Shown here: in pieces, positions 7,541-16,534 of the stretch
How positions within the stretch are numbered: position 1 is the stretch's first letter
How the letters are laid out: every line of letters starts with the position of its first letter
From: Saccharicrinis sp. UBA6048
GTDB lineage: Bacteria > Bacteroidota > Bacteroidia > Bacteroidales > Marinilabiliaceae
NCBI GenBank assembly: GCA_002429115.1
Contig: DIYS01000144.1
Span: 1-22,881, forward strand
Direction of reading: 5' to 3'
DNA: 22,881 nt
Position numbers and translations under genes: made by a program
The notes under the pieces: model-generated
What the model was told of the DNA's origin: nothing
The model's input: only the letters and a program-made list of their open reading frames with translations
Databases searched by the model: none

Positions 7541-9085
7541 ATGAAAGCAATTATTAATCGAAGAGATTTCTTAAAAGCCGGAGCCGTAACAGCAGTCGGT
7601 GCTGCCGTTCTTCCCCAAGTGCTTTCCGGATGTACTTCCGGACCGGCTAAAATTGGAGCAAACATGACTATTCACGACTATTTGGAACACTTCGGTGTGA
7701 CCGAGCAAATGATTAACCAGATTATTGCCGTTGGCCTGTCTAAGGGCGGTGATTATTGCGATTTATTTTTCCAGCACAGCATTGCTAACTACATCGGACT
7801 GGAAGATAATGCTGTTAACCGGGCTTATTCAGATATTAGCTTTGGCGTTGGCATTCGTGTTCTTAAAGGCGACCAGACCGGCTATTCCTTTAGCGAAGAG
7901 ATTAACCTGGAAGCGATGAAATCGGCAGCAAAAACAGCTGCAAACATTGCAAATACCAGCGCAACTGTTGAACCGATTGCATTTGAATCGCCAAAACTTC
8001 CGAACTATTACTTAATTAAGACACCTTGGGAAAAAATCTCAATTAATGAGAAGATTCCATATCTGCAAAAAGTTAATGAGAAGGTATTTGCTTTAGATGG
8101 ACGTGTCATTAAATCAAATGTCTGGTTTAACGACGAAACCTCATACGTATTGTTCGCCAATTCTGAAGGACGAATGACCTGCGACTACCAGCCTATGGCA
8201 CAACTATCGGTAAGTGTTACGGCTGAGCAAAATGGTCAGAAAGAGCAAAACTACTTCGATTATTCGGGCCGAAGAGGTATTGAATTTTTTACGCCTGAAG
8301 CAATTAACACTTTGGCTAATGAAGCCGTAAAGCGCACTGTTTCCTTATTTGACGCTGTAAAACCGAAGGCAGGTGAATTACCGGTTGTTCTTGCTGCTGG
8401 TAGTTCAGGAATTCTTCTTCATGAAGCCATTGGCCATGGTATGGAAGCTGACTTTAACCGCAAGGAGACGTCAATTTTCAGTGATAAGATTGGTAAAAAG
8501 GTTGCCAAGGACTTTGTATCCATTGTGGATGATGGAACCAATCAAAATATACGTGGATCGATTAATGTGGATGATGAAGGTAACGACACCGAAAAAACCT
8601 ACATGGTAGCTGGTGGAACTATGGAGTCGTATTTACATGACCGAATCAGTGCCAAACACTACGGCATTAAGCCAACAGGTAATGGCCGCCGCGAATCATT
8701 CCGTCATATGCCAATGCCACGTATGCGTAACACATACATGGAAAATGGTCCGCATAAAAAAGATGAAATAATTGAAAGTGTAAAATATGGCGTTTACGCC
8801 GAGTCGTTCTCCAACGGACAAGTAATGATAGGTGCTGGCGACTTCACCTTCTATGTTAAGTCCGGATATCTTATTGAAAACGGTAAACTGACCAGGCCAA
8901 TTAAGGACATTAACATTATCGGTAACGGTCCAAAAGTATTGGCTGATATTGAAATGGTGGCCGATGACCTGAAAATGGCCGAAGGTGGCTGGACCTGTGG
9001 CAAAAACGGCCAAGGCGTGCCGGTATCACAAGGATTGCCAACGGTTAAGGTCTCTAAGATTACCGTAGGAGGTGTTAATGCTTAG
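7541..9085 (+). CDS. TldD-family metalloprotease with twin-arginine lipoprotein signal
   Basis: This 514-residue protein is the catalytic partner of a TldD/TldE (PmbA) pair, which in Escherichia coli unwinds and degrades or processes peptides such as microcins and CcdA. The zinc site is intact: HEAIGH at 294-299 (HExxxH) and the late Cys in WTCGKNGQ (C486), the third ligand known for TldD. Unlike the cytoplasmic E. coli protein it begins with a twin-arginine signal, NRRDFLKAG (6-14), a hydrophobic stretch and a lipobox LSGC with Cys at 31. It is therefore predicted to be exported folded by Tat and possibly anchored as a lipoprotein. The start at 7541 is needed to keep this signal. The tldE-like gene follows 124 bases later on the same strand. 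Confidence 0.92.
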   Translation: MKAIINRRDFLKAGAVTAVGAAVLPQVLSGCTSGPAKIGANMTIHDYLEHFGVTEQMINQIIAVGLSKGGDYCDLFFQHSIANYIGLEDNAVNRAYSDISFGVGIRVLKGDQTGYSFSEEINLEAMKSAAKTAANIANTSATVEPIAFESPKLPNYYLIKTPWEKISINEKIPYLQKVNEKVFALDGRVIKSNVWFNDETSYVLFANSEGRMTCDYQPMAQLSVSVTAEQNGQKEQNYFDYSGRRGIEFFTPEAINTLANEAVKRTVSLFDAVKPKAGELPVVLAAGSSGILLHEAIGHGMEADFNRKETSIFSDKIGKKVAKDFVSIVDDGTNQNIRGSINVDDEGNDTEKTYMVAGGTMESYLHDRISAKHYGIKPTGNGRRESFRHMPMPRMRNTYMENGPHKKDEIIESVKYGVYAESFSNGQVMIGAGDFTFYVKSGYLIENGKLTRPIKDINIIGNGPKVLADIEMVADDLKMAEGGWTCGKNGQGVPVSQGLPTVKVSKITVGGVNA

Positions 9086-9086
9086 T

Positions 9087-9124
9087 TTAAGAGATGAGAC
9101 CGATTAAGAGGTGAGAGATGAGAC
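9087..9124 (+). repeat. Short direct repeat between the tldD- and tldE-like genes
   Basis: GAGATGAGAC occurs at 9091-9100 and again at 9115-9124, and TTAAGAG at 9087-9093 and 9104-9110. This purine-rich repeat begins just after the tldD stop. Its function is unknown; it may be low-complexity intergenic drift. Confidence 0.5.
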
Positions 9125-9209
9125 AAATATTTATGTCCAACTCCGTTTCTAATAAGCTATAGAAAATCTTAATTCTCTGGTCTTAAGTATTTATTCTAAA
9201 AAAACGACA

Positions 9210-10529
9210 ATGAACAATAAAGAACGACAAGAACTGGCCACATGGGCCGTTGAGTTCGCCAAAAAGAAAGGTGCATCAGAAGTTGCTGCATCTATCAATA
9301 ATTCACGATCAGTTGAAATACAAGTGCGTGAACAAAAAATTGAGAAAATTAAGGAATCGACCACCAATGGATTGAGCCTGAATATTTATCGTGATCATAA
9401 ATTCTCGGGTCATTCTACAAATAACCTGGCTAAAAAAGATCTGGAGAAATTCATTACTGAAGCGGTTGAGGCAACTAAGTTTTTAACGGCTGATGAGTAC
9501 CGTGAATTGCCTGATCCATCTCTTTACCCAAAGAATCTGGACAAAGATCTTAAGATTGAAGATAATTCATACAACCAAGTCGCCCCTGAACAACGAGTAT
9601 TGATCGCCAAAGAGATTGAGCAAATCGCCCGTTCAAAAAGCGATAAAATCATCTCAGCAACCGGTGGTTATAGCGATGATTATTCAGAAAGTGTTTTGGT
9701 ACACAGTAATGGTTTGATTGCAGAACGTGCATCTACATCGTTCTGGGCTGGCGGTGAGGTAACCGTTAAAGATGGTGATGCCCGACCAGAAGGATGGCAC
9801 TGGGGAGGCAGCCGTTTTTTCGAAACCATGCCGACTACTGAGGAACTGGGTTCCCAGGCCGCCGAACATGCCATTCGTAAAATGGGTCAGACCAAAATTG
9901 CCTCTGGTAAATATGATATGCTAATTGAGAACAGGACTTCAGGACGTCTGCTCTCATTATTTTTCAACGCTATGAAAGCCCGCGCTCTGCAACAAAAAAG
10001 CTCTTACCTTGACGGTATGTTGGGCAAAGAAATCGCCGCTCCGGTTCTGACTATTATTGATGATCCATATATTGAGAGTGGTTTTGCATCTCGTTTATAC
10101 GATGGTCAGGGGATTGCTGCACAGAAAAGAACCATGATTGAAAAAGGCGTTTTAAAGGAATATTACATTGACAATTACTATGGAAGAAAATTAGGAATGC
10201 AACCTAATGGAGGCTCCAGCTCTAACATCTTATTTGATTATGGCACGCGCGATTTGAATGCTATCGTGAAGGATACCCAGAAAGGTATTTTTGTTACTTC
10301 ATTTAATGGCGGTAACTCAAATTCAACAACAGGAGATTTCTCCTTCGGTGTATCTGGATTTCTGGTGGAAGATGGTCAGCTTGTAAAAGCTGTTAACGAG
10401 ATGAATATCTCCGGTAATTCGAAAAAATTCTGGAAGCAATTGGCCGAAGTTGGCAATGATCCTTATAAATATTCGAGTATTTTAAGCCCTACTCTATTAT
10501 TTAAAGACATTAATTTCAGTGGATTATAG
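9210..10529 (+). CDS. TldE/PmbA-family protein, partner of TldD
   Basis: This 439-residue protein has the TldD/PmbA fold but no HExxxH zinc motif, as expected for the non-catalytic TldE (PmbA) subunit that forms a heterodimer with TldD. Recognisable family regions are REQKIEKIKESTTNGLSLNI near residues 39-58, the central SGKYDMLIENRTSGRLLSLF, and the C-terminal TGDFSFGVSGFLVEDGQLV. It starts with a soluble sequence (MNNKERQELATWAVEFAKKK) and has no signal peptide, whereas its upstream partner carries a Tat lipoprotein signal. A convergent terminator follows at 10550-10583. Confidence 0.92.
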   Translation: MNNKERQELATWAVEFAKKKGASEVAASINNSRSVEIQVREQKIEKIKESTTNGLSLNIYRDHKFSGHSTNNLAKKDLEKFITEAVEATKFLTADEYRELPDPSLYPKNLDKDLKIEDNSYNQVAPEQRVLIAKEIEQIARSKSDKIISATGGYSDDYSESVLVHSNGLIAERASTSFWAGGEVTVKDGDARPEGWHWGGSRFFETMPTTEELGSQAAEHAIRKMGQTKIASGKYDMLIENRTSGRLLSLFFNAMKARALQQKSSYLDGMLGKEIAAPVLTIIDDPYIESGFASRLYDGQGIAAQKRTMIEKGVLKEYYIDNYYGRKLGMQPNGGSSSNILFDYGTRDLNAIVKDTQKGIFVTSFNGGNSNSTTGDFSFGVSGFLVEDGQLVKAVNEMNISGNSKKFWKQLAEVGNDPYKYSSILSPTLLFKDINFSGL

Positions 10530-10549
10530 AACAACATGTTGATATACAG

Positions 10550-10583
10550 AAATGGGGAAGCCAAATTGGCTTCCCCATTTTTT
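10550..10583. terminator. Terminator between tldE and the tyrosine operon
   Basis: Arms AAATGGGGAAGCCAA (10550-10564) and TTGGCTTCCCCATTT (10566-10580) are perfect complements around a single central A, so the real loop is about AAATT. Six T at 10578-10583 serve the + strand. It also lies just beyond the last gene of the leftward operon and could end that transcript, although the - strand tail is less T-rich. Confidence 0.88.
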
Positions 10584-10600
10584 GTAAATAATCTACATCA

Positions 10601-11488
10601 CTAACCTTCAATACAAATCGCTAAAGCTCTCACAAAATCACCATGTTCAATCAACTGTTTCGCAAGCGCATGAATCGCCTTTCTTCTGGCATCAATAGTT
10701 GCAAACTCTGAAACGAACTGTTGATATTCTTTGCTCGCTCTTTCTTTTTCAATGTCTTCCTTACCCGGCAGTTCAGGTAAATTGGCCAGTAAGCCCAGAT
10801 CATTTCCCGTGAGTACCTTACTCTGAAGGATATAATCGGGCAGCTGGTCATAGCCCATTGCTATTGTTGTCCCTGGCTTCTCCACTTCAAAAACTGAGGT
10901 TCCGCTGGCACGGCAATAATAATCCTTACCCATACGTGCTACCCAATCTGCTTTATGCGGATCAACTGCGCCTGATTCATCCAAAATACTTTCGTCCACG
11001 TGAATCTTAAGTATTTCACAAACCACAAGATTCCCAGCTCCTCCTTCCGATCCTGTCTCAATAACATCAATTACCTTACACTCAAATTGCGCTGGTGATT
11101 CTTTAACTCTGAATGGTTTTACCAGGTCGCTTTCAATGGGTGTAAAACCGGCTTTAACAAATTCATTAACGCCCTTAGCAAATTCATTGCTTGCCAGGCT
11201 CACCTGGTTCACCATCTGGAAATTCACCATATTGATCACCACCTCAGGCACTTCCTTTACATTCTGATAAGTATGCTTGGTGGTATTATCGCGTCCTCGA
11301 CGAGAAGGCGAAAATACCATCACAGGCGGATTAGCCCCAAAAACATTGAAGAAGCTGAAAGGCGATACGTTAGGGTTTCCATCCTTATCGACCGTGCTGG
11401 CAAAGGCAATTGGTCGAGGTGCCACGCATCCTGTAAGGTATCCAAACAATTTTGCGACAGGGATTTCACTCGGAATTATTTCTTTCAT
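10601..11488 (-). CDS. Flavin reductase-like FMN-binding protein of the tyrosine operon
   Basis: This 295-residue protein has a flavin reductase-like split-barrel domain over about residues 10-190: GCVAPRPIAFASTVDKDG (21-38), SPFSFFNVFGANPPVMVFSP and the FMN-domain ending around VCEILKIHVDE. A helical tail of about 90 residues (LPELPGKEDIEKERASKEYQ onward) extends beyond the domain. It is the last gene of the six-gene tyrosine/homogentisate operon and starts 6 bases after fahA. The known pathway has no step that needs a flavin reductase, so its job is unclear: it may supply reduced flavin, reduce a side product, or serve a related aromatic substrate. The family call is firm; the role is inference from location. 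Confidence 0.8.
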   Translation of the reverse strand: MKEIIPSEIPVAKLFGYLTGCVAPRPIAFASTVDKDGNPNVSPFSFFNVFGANPPVMVFSPSRRGRDNTTKHTYQNVKEVPEVVINMVNFQMVNQVSLASNEFAKGVNEFVKAGFTPIESDLVKPFRVKESPAQFECKVIDVIETGSEGGAGNLVVCEILKIHVDESILDESGAVDPHKADWVARMGKDYYCRASGTSVFEVEKPGTTIAMGYDQLPDYILQSKVLTGNDLGLLANLPELPGKEDIEKERASKEYQQFVSEFATIDARRKAIHALAKQLIEHGDFVRALAICIEG

Positions 11489-11494
11489 ACAGAT

Positions 11495-12757
11495 TTATTT
11501 AGCCGGTAAAATCTTACAAACAGATTCGCCAAACCCAATTCGCAACCCATCTTTTTCACCATAAGCCCGCATAATTACGGTATCCATATCATTGATGAAT
11601 TTACGCTCACTGCCATCATTTAGCTTCAAAGGCTTAGTACCTCTCCATGTCAATTCAAGCATGGAGCCAAAAGAATTCTCAGTTGGGCCACTAATGGTGC
11701 CGGATGCATACATATCACCAACATTAATATTACAGCCATTAACTGTTTGATGAGCCAATTGCTGACTAATGTTCCAATACAAATATTTGTGGTTCGACTG
11801 GCAGATCAGGTTCTCCTCACCGCCTTCAGGTTGAATCAACACTTCCAGGTTTAAATCAAAACTTTTCTTGCCAGAGCTCTTTAGATAAGGAAGTACCTCT
11901 GGTTGCTGTTCTGGAGATTCCGTTCTGAATACATCAAGTGCATCAAGTGTCACAATCCAAGGCGATACTACCGAACCAAAATTCTTTCCAAGGAAAGGCC
12001 CTAAGGGCACATATTCCCAACCCTGAATATCGCGCGCCGACAGATCATTAAATATCAGCATCCCGAAAATATGATCTTCAGCTTCCTCAATATTTACTGA
12101 TTCACCAAGTTCTGTCTTTTTACCACAGACAAAAGCCATTTCCAACTCAAAATCCATGAGTTTGGAAGCCCCAAAAACCGGCACCTCCTGTTCAGGTGGT
12201 TTCATCTGTCCCTTAGGTCGATGAATATTGGTTCCGCTCACCACAATAGATGAACTACGCCCATGATAGCCAACCGGTAAATGTTTCCAGTTGGGCATCA
12301 AGGCATTTTCCTTACCTCGAAACATGATGCCTACATTGGTGGCATGCTCAATGCTGGAATAGAAATCGGTATAATCACCTACTTCAACAGGTAATAATGT
12401 TTCTACTTCTGAAATGCCCAAAAGTACTTTGGATCGATGACTCGAATTCTTCTCCAAAGCATCGTTTTTCTCATCAAAAAGTTCGATTAAAACCTTTCGA
12501 ACACTTTGCCATACAGGCTTCCCAAGTTCGATGAAGTTGTTTAATGAAGAGCTATTAAATACGTTCTCAGCTATCTCATTGATTGACTGAAAGTAGCCTA
12601 GCTCGTATAAAGCGGCCATGTTAATGACTTTATCGCCAATTCTTGTGGCCGCCACCACTTCCTTATTAGGCAAACGAACGATTCCGAAAGGAATATTCTG
12701 TATTGGAAAATCACTTTTGGCATCGACTGTGAGCCATGATTTTTGGTTTATATTCAT
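11495..12757 (-). CDS. fahA: Fumarylacetoacetase
   Basis: This enzyme hydrolyses 4-fumarylacetoacetate to fumarate and acetoacetate, the last step of tyrosine breakdown. The 420-residue length matches the family. Signature stretches are nearly canonical: DYTDFYSSIEHATNVG (128-143) with the metal-binding Asp (D131) and catalytic His (H138), FRGKENALMPNWKHLPVGYH, the E.E pair in MDFELEMAF (E204, E206) and NDLSARDIQGWEYVPLGPFL with the metal Asp D238. It lies 47 bases after hppD and 6 bases before the flavin reductase-like gene in one leftward operon. All recognisable active-site residues are present. Confidence 0.97.
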   Translation of the reverse strand: MNINQKSWLTVDAKSDFPIQNIPFGIVRLPNKEVVAATRIGDKVINMAALYELGYFQSINEIAENVFNSSSLNNFIELGKPVWQSVRKVLIELFDEKNDALEKNSSHRSKVLLGISEVETLLPVEVGDYTDFYSSIEHATNVGIMFRGKENALMPNWKHLPVGYHGRSSSIVVSGTNIHRPKGQMKPPEQEVPVFGASKLMDFELEMAFVCGKKTELGESVNIEEAEDHIFGMLIFNDLSARDIQGWEYVPLGPFLGKNFGSVVSPWIVTLDALDVFRTESPEQQPEVLPYLKSSGKKSFDLNLEVLIQPEGGEENLICQSNHKYLYWNISQQLAHQTVNGCNINVGDMYASGTISGPTENSFGSMLELTWRGTKPLKLNDGSERKFINDMDTVIMRAYGEKDGLRIGFGESVCKILPAK

Positions 12758-12804
12758 TCTTAAAACCTTACATATTTATATTCAAATATTTATTGAAGAA
12801 CAGG

Positions 12805-13908
12805 CTATAGGGTACCTCTTCTTTCCTGCTCTAATTCGATCGATTCAAACAAAGCTTTAAAATTTCCTTTTCCAAATGATGTGGCTCCCTTGCGTTGAAT
12901 GATCTCATAGAAAACCGTCGGACGATCTTCAACAGGTTTAGTGAAAATCTGTAATAAATAGCCCTCATCGTCTCTGTCAACCAAAATTCGCAGATCCATC
13001 AGAGCGGCCACTTCCTCATCAATCTCTCCTACTCGTTTTAAAAGATTTTCATAATAGGTATCAGGGATTGTCAAGAACTCAACCCCACGGCTACGCAGTT
13101 CTTTCACAGTGTTTATGATGTCATCCGTTGCCATCGCCACATGTTGTACACCCGGCCCCTTATAAAAATCAAGATATTCCTCTATCTGCGACTTCTTCTT
13201 TCCTTCAGCCGGCTCGTTAATCGGAAACTTAATACGACCATTACCGTTGGACATCACTTTACTCATCAGGGCAGAGTATTCGGTTGAGATGTCTTTATCA
13301 TCGAATGAAATAATTTGCTTAAATCCCATAACTTCAGAATAGAATTTCGCCCAAACATTCATTTCATTCCATCCTACATTTCCTACCATATGATCGACAT
13401 ATTTCAGACCTACAGTTGATGGCTGATACTCGGGCTTCCACTCCACAAAACCAGGTAAAAATACACCAGTATAATTACTACGGTCTACAAATAAGTGAAT
13501 GGTTTCACCATAGGTATGAATGCCCGAAATACATACCTCTCCATTTTCATCTGATACTTTTTCAGGAGCTTTCCAGGCTTTAGCACCTCGCTTGGTGGTT
13601 TCCTCAAACGATTTAACGGCATCAGGCACCCATAGCGCGACAAACTTAACACCATCACCGTGCATGCGTATGTGTTCCGCAATTTCTGAATCAGGAACAA
13701 GAGGTGTTGTAAAAACGAAGGTTATTTTTCCCTGACGAAGCGCATAGGATGTTTTGTCTCGATTGCCAGTCTCTAATCCACTATAGGCCAATGGCTGAAA
13801 ACCAAAAGCTGTTTGATAATAATGGGCAGCCTGCTTGGCATTTCCCACATAAAACTCCACAAAGTCCGTTCCATCAATTGGGAGAAAATCTGTTTCTTGA
13901 GTACTCAT
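12805..13908 (-). CDS. hppD: 4-Hydroxyphenylpyruvate dioxygenase
   Basis: This Fe(II) enzyme converts 4-hydroxyphenylpyruvate and O2 to homogentisate and CO2. The 367-residue sequence has two vicinal-oxygen-chelate halves. The expected iron ligands are present: H173 in YVDHMVGNV, H256 in GVQHVAMAT and E335 in FYEIIQRKG. The C-terminal signature GYLLQIFTKPVEDRPT also fits. The gene follows hmgA with a 9-base gap, so the two oxygenases are probably translated from one message. Confidence 0.97.
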   Translation of the reverse strand: MSTQETDFLPIDGTDFVEFYVGNAKQAAHYYQTAFGFQPLAYSGLETGNRDKTSYALRQGKITFVFTTPLVPDSEIAEHIRMHGDGVKFVALWVPDAVKSFEETTKRGAKAWKAPEKVSDENGEVCISGIHTYGETIHLFVDRSNYTGVFLPGFVEWKPEYQPSTVGLKYVDHMVGNVGWNEMNVWAKFYSEVMGFKQIISFDDKDISTEYSALMSKVMSNGNGRIKFPINEPAEGKKKSQIEEYLDFYKGPGVQHVAMATDDIINTVKELRSRGVEFLTIPDTYYENLLKRVGEIDEEVAALMDLRILVDRDDEGYLLQIFTKPVEDRPTVFYEIIQRKGATSFGKGNFKALFESIELEQERRGTL

Positions 13909-13917
13909 ATTTTAGAT

Positions 13918-15075
13918 TTAAGTTAACCATGATTTATAATATTCTCTATCCTCTAATTCAAGAGCTTGCTTCGTAATTTTCAGAGGCTTAAAGGTATCGA
14001 CCATAACAGCCAGCTCTCTTGTTTCTTTTGCACCAATACTCTTCTCGACCGTACCCGGGTGCGGTCCATGAGGAATACCTGTTGGGTGCAGTGTAATTTG
14101 TCCTTTATCCACAGATTTGCGACTCATAAAATCGCCATCCACATAATACAAAACCTCATCAGAGTCTACATTACTGTGATTGTATGGTGCAGGAATTGAA
14201 TCCGGATGATAATCATATAAGCGGGGAACAAAAGCACACACCACAAAATTATGTGCTTCAAAACTTTGATGAACTGGTGGCGGCTGATGAACACGCCCTG
14301 TTATCGGCTCAAAATCATGAATCGAGAATACATATGGATAATGATAGCCATCCCAGCCAATCAGGTCAAATGGATGAGAGGCCATATGGTATGGAAAAAT
14401 GGTATGATCGCGTTTGATCAGAACTTTAAAATCACCCTTTTCATCGTGTGTTTCAAGGTTAATTGGAGGATGAATATCACGCTCACAATAAGGCGCATGC
14501 TCCAACAACTGTCCCATTTCATTGATATATCGCTTAGGGTAGCGAATCGGACTATACGATTCGATAATGAAGAATCGATTATCTGCCTGATCTAATTCTA
14601 TCTGATAAGGTGTACCTCTTGGAATAACAACATGATCGCCATATTTAAAAGGCAGCTGACCATAAATAGTTTTCACCACTCCCGTTCCTTCATGAATAAA
14701 AATGATCTCATCGGCTTGCGAATTCTTAAAAAAGTACTCACTCATACTTTTACGAGGTGCAGCAAAATAAAGACAGACATCATTATTAAATAAAACAGGT
14801 ACGCGACTTTTCAAATAATCATCTTCAGCCGGCACATCGAAGCCTTTAAAACTCCGGTGCTGCATATTCTTATCAATGGCTGCTTCCGGCGCAACCGAAT
14901 ATGGTTCTTCAACATCCAACACCAAGGTTGGCGGGTAACAATGATATGCCAATGTCGATACATCGGAAAAGCCTTCAGTCGATATTAACTGTTCGGCATA
15001 TAAATCACCATTGGGCTTACGAAATACAGTATGCCGCTTTGGTGGTATTTTACCTAGTTTGTGGTAATGGGGCAT
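13918..15075 (-). CDS. hmgA: Homogentisate 1,2-dioxygenase
   Basis: This enzyme opens the ring of homogentisate with O2 to give maleylacetoacetate. The 385-residue cupin protein shows family motifs: HPFDLIGWDGYHYPYVFSIH (234-253), VHQSFEAHNFVVCAFVPR (268-285), and a likely iron site in PYNHSNVDSDE (H300, E307) plus LHPTGIPHGP (H336). It is shorter than the roughly 440-residue human and Pseudomonas enzymes, matching the compact form common in Bacteroidota. Ligand numbers are my alignment by eye. The gene sits 20 bases after scoB and 9 bases before hppD. Confidence 0.95.
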   Translation of the reverse strand: MPHYHKLGKIPPKRHTVFRKPNGDLYAEQLISTEGFSDVSTLAYHCYPPTLVLDVEEPYSVAPEAAIDKNMQHRSFKGFDVPAEDDYLKSRVPVLFNNDVCLYFAAPRKSMSEYFFKNSQADEIIFIHEGTGVVKTIYGQLPFKYGDHVVIPRGTPYQIELDQADNRFFIIESYSPIRYPKRYINEMGQLLEHAPYCERDIHPPINLETHDEKGDFKVLIKRDHTIFPYHMASHPFDLIGWDGYHYPYVFSIHDFEPITGRVHQPPPVHQSFEAHNFVVCAFVPRLYDYHPDSIPAPYNHSNVDSDEVLYYVDGDFMSRKSVDKGQITLHPTGIPHGPHPGTVEKSIGAKETRELAVMVDTFKPLKITKQALELEDREYYKSWLT

Positions 15076-15095
15076 TATTTGTTAATTTTTAGGGG

Positions 15096-15752
15096 TTATA
15101 ATTTCATTTCAGGAATCTCTCCCTCCACGATTAAATTTCCTTCGGTAGCTTTAATAATCTCATTAACGCTAACACCTGGTGCTCTTTCTTTCAGAACAAA
15201 GCCCTTATCAGATACTTCCAATAGAGCCAGATCAGTAACAATCTTTTTAATGCATCGTGTGCCAGTTAATGGCAAAGTGCATTGCTTTAAAAGTTTGGAT
15301 TCACCTGCTCTATTGGTATGCTGCATGGCCACAATAATGTTTTCAGCTGCGGCTACCAGGTCCATGGCTCCTCCCATTCCTTTAATCATCTTTCCGGGAA
15401 TTTTCCAGCTGGCAATATCTCCTGTTTCAGATACCTCAAAAGCACCCAAAACAGTCAGGTTGATATGCCCGCCACGTATCATTGCAAAGCTCATTGATGA
15501 ATCGAAAAATGAACCATCAGGCAAGACCGTGACAGTTTGCTTTCCGGCGTTGATAAGATCTGCATCAACGGTTTCTTCGGTCGGAAATGGTCCCATGCCC
15601 AAAAGTCCGTTTTCAGAATGTAAGGTCACATGGATATTATCAGGTATATAATTGGCAATCAGAGTTGGTATTCCAATGCCAAGATTGATGTAGTAGCCAT
15701 CTTTTACTTCGAGGGCAATTCGCTGTGCTATTTGTTCTTTACTTAGTGCCAT
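15096..15752 (-). CDS. scoB: 3-Oxoacid CoA-transferase subunit B
   Basis: Together with subunit A this moves CoA from succinyl-CoA to acetoacetate, making acetoacetyl-CoA for central metabolism. The 218-residue sequence has the class I CoA-transferase signature with the catalytic Glu in LHSENGLLGMGP (E47), then GSFFDSSMSFAMIRGGH and KGMGGAMDLV. It starts 2 bases after scoA. The fumarylacetoacetase of the same operon yields acetoacetate, so the pair completes the pathway. A butyrate- or other acyl-specific transferase is less likely given the context. Confidence 0.95.
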   Translation of the reverse strand: MALSKEQIAQRIALEVKDGYYINLGIGIPTLIANYIPDNIHVTLHSENGLLGMGPFPTEETVDADLINAGKQTVTVLPDGSFFDSSMSFAMIRGGHINLTVLGAFEVSETGDIASWKIPGKMIKGMGGAMDLVAAAENIIVAMQHTNRAGESKLLKQCTLPLTGTRCIKKIVTDLALLEVSDKGFVLKERAPGVSVNEIIKATEGNLIVEGEIPEMKL

Positions 15753-15754
15753 AA

Positions 15755-16453
15755 TCAGATTTGGTTGGATAAGGTTAATCGTTCGATCCGTTTTTCGTAG
15801 TTAGTCCCCTGGAAAATATGCTGTACAAATATTCCTGGTATATGAATCTGGTTTGGGTTTAATTGCCCAACAGGTACGATCTCTTCAACTTCTGCAATGG
15901 TAATTTTTCCTGCCATGGCCATGCCCGTATTAAAATTTTGCGCCGTATCCTTGAACACTAAATTACCAGCTGCATCGCCTTTCCAGGCCTTCACCAAAGA
16001 AATATCGGCTGTTAAACCATGTTCTAATATGTAAGTTCTGCCATTAAACTCTTTCGTTTCTTTGCCGATGGCTACTTCTGTCCCTACTCCTGTTGCCACA
16101 TAAAAGGCAGGAATACCAGCACCTCCAGCGCGAATACGTTCAGCCAATGTACCTTGTGGAACAAATTCCATCTCCACTTCTCCCTTGAGTAGCATTTCTT
16201 CAAACTCTTTGTTTTCTCCAACATAGGACGCCAATATTTTTTTTATCTGGCGCTTGGTCAGCCATTTGCCCAAACCAAAATTATCAACACCAATATTGTT
16301 TGAGATGACTGTGAGATTTTTAATGTCTGATCCGGCAACTTCATTAATCATATTCTCCGGAATCCCGCATAAACCAAAGCCTCCTGCCATAATTGTCATC
16401 CCACTTTTAATGAGATGAATTAAATCTTTTGAACTGTTTACCTGTTTCAGCAT
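15755..16453 (-). CDS. scoA: 3-Oxoacid CoA-transferase subunit A
   Basis: This 232-residue alpha subunit of the succinyl-CoA:3-ketoacid CoA-transferase has the family motif AGGFGLCGIPENMI (23-36), SNNIGVDNFGLG and the late PVGQLNPNQIHIPGIFVQ. It is the first gene of the six-gene leftward operon, and the 411-base gap upstream to the divergent trhO must hold the operon promoter. That gap contains a 17-base tandem repeat and an inverted repeat that could take part in control. Confidence 0.95.
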   Translation of the reverse strand: MLKQVNSSKDLIHLIKSGMTIMAGGFGLCGIPENMINEVAGSDIKNLTVISNNIGVDNFGLGKWLTKRQIKKILASYVGENKEFEEMLLKGEVEMEFVPQGTLAERIRAGGAGIPAFYVATGVGTEVAIGKETKEFNGRTYILEHGLTADISLVKAWKGDAAGNLVFKDTAQNFNTGMAMAGKITIAEVEEIVPVGQLNPNQIHIPGIFVQHIFQGTNYEKRIERLTLSNQI

Positions 16454-16534
16454 TCTTAATTGTTTATTGAGGGTTATTTTTAAATCTTCTTTCTTCAGAA
16501 ATTATCGACAAAGGCTCTACTCCTCTATCACTCA

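Noticed and set aside
10532..10541. Palindrome CAACATGTTG just after the tldE stop
   Set aside because: It is short, lies outside any promoter region, and could easily arise by chance next to the real terminator.
14251..14595. A 114-codon open frame opposite hmgA
   Set aside because: It is antisense to a gene with a complete family match and shows no protein-like features.
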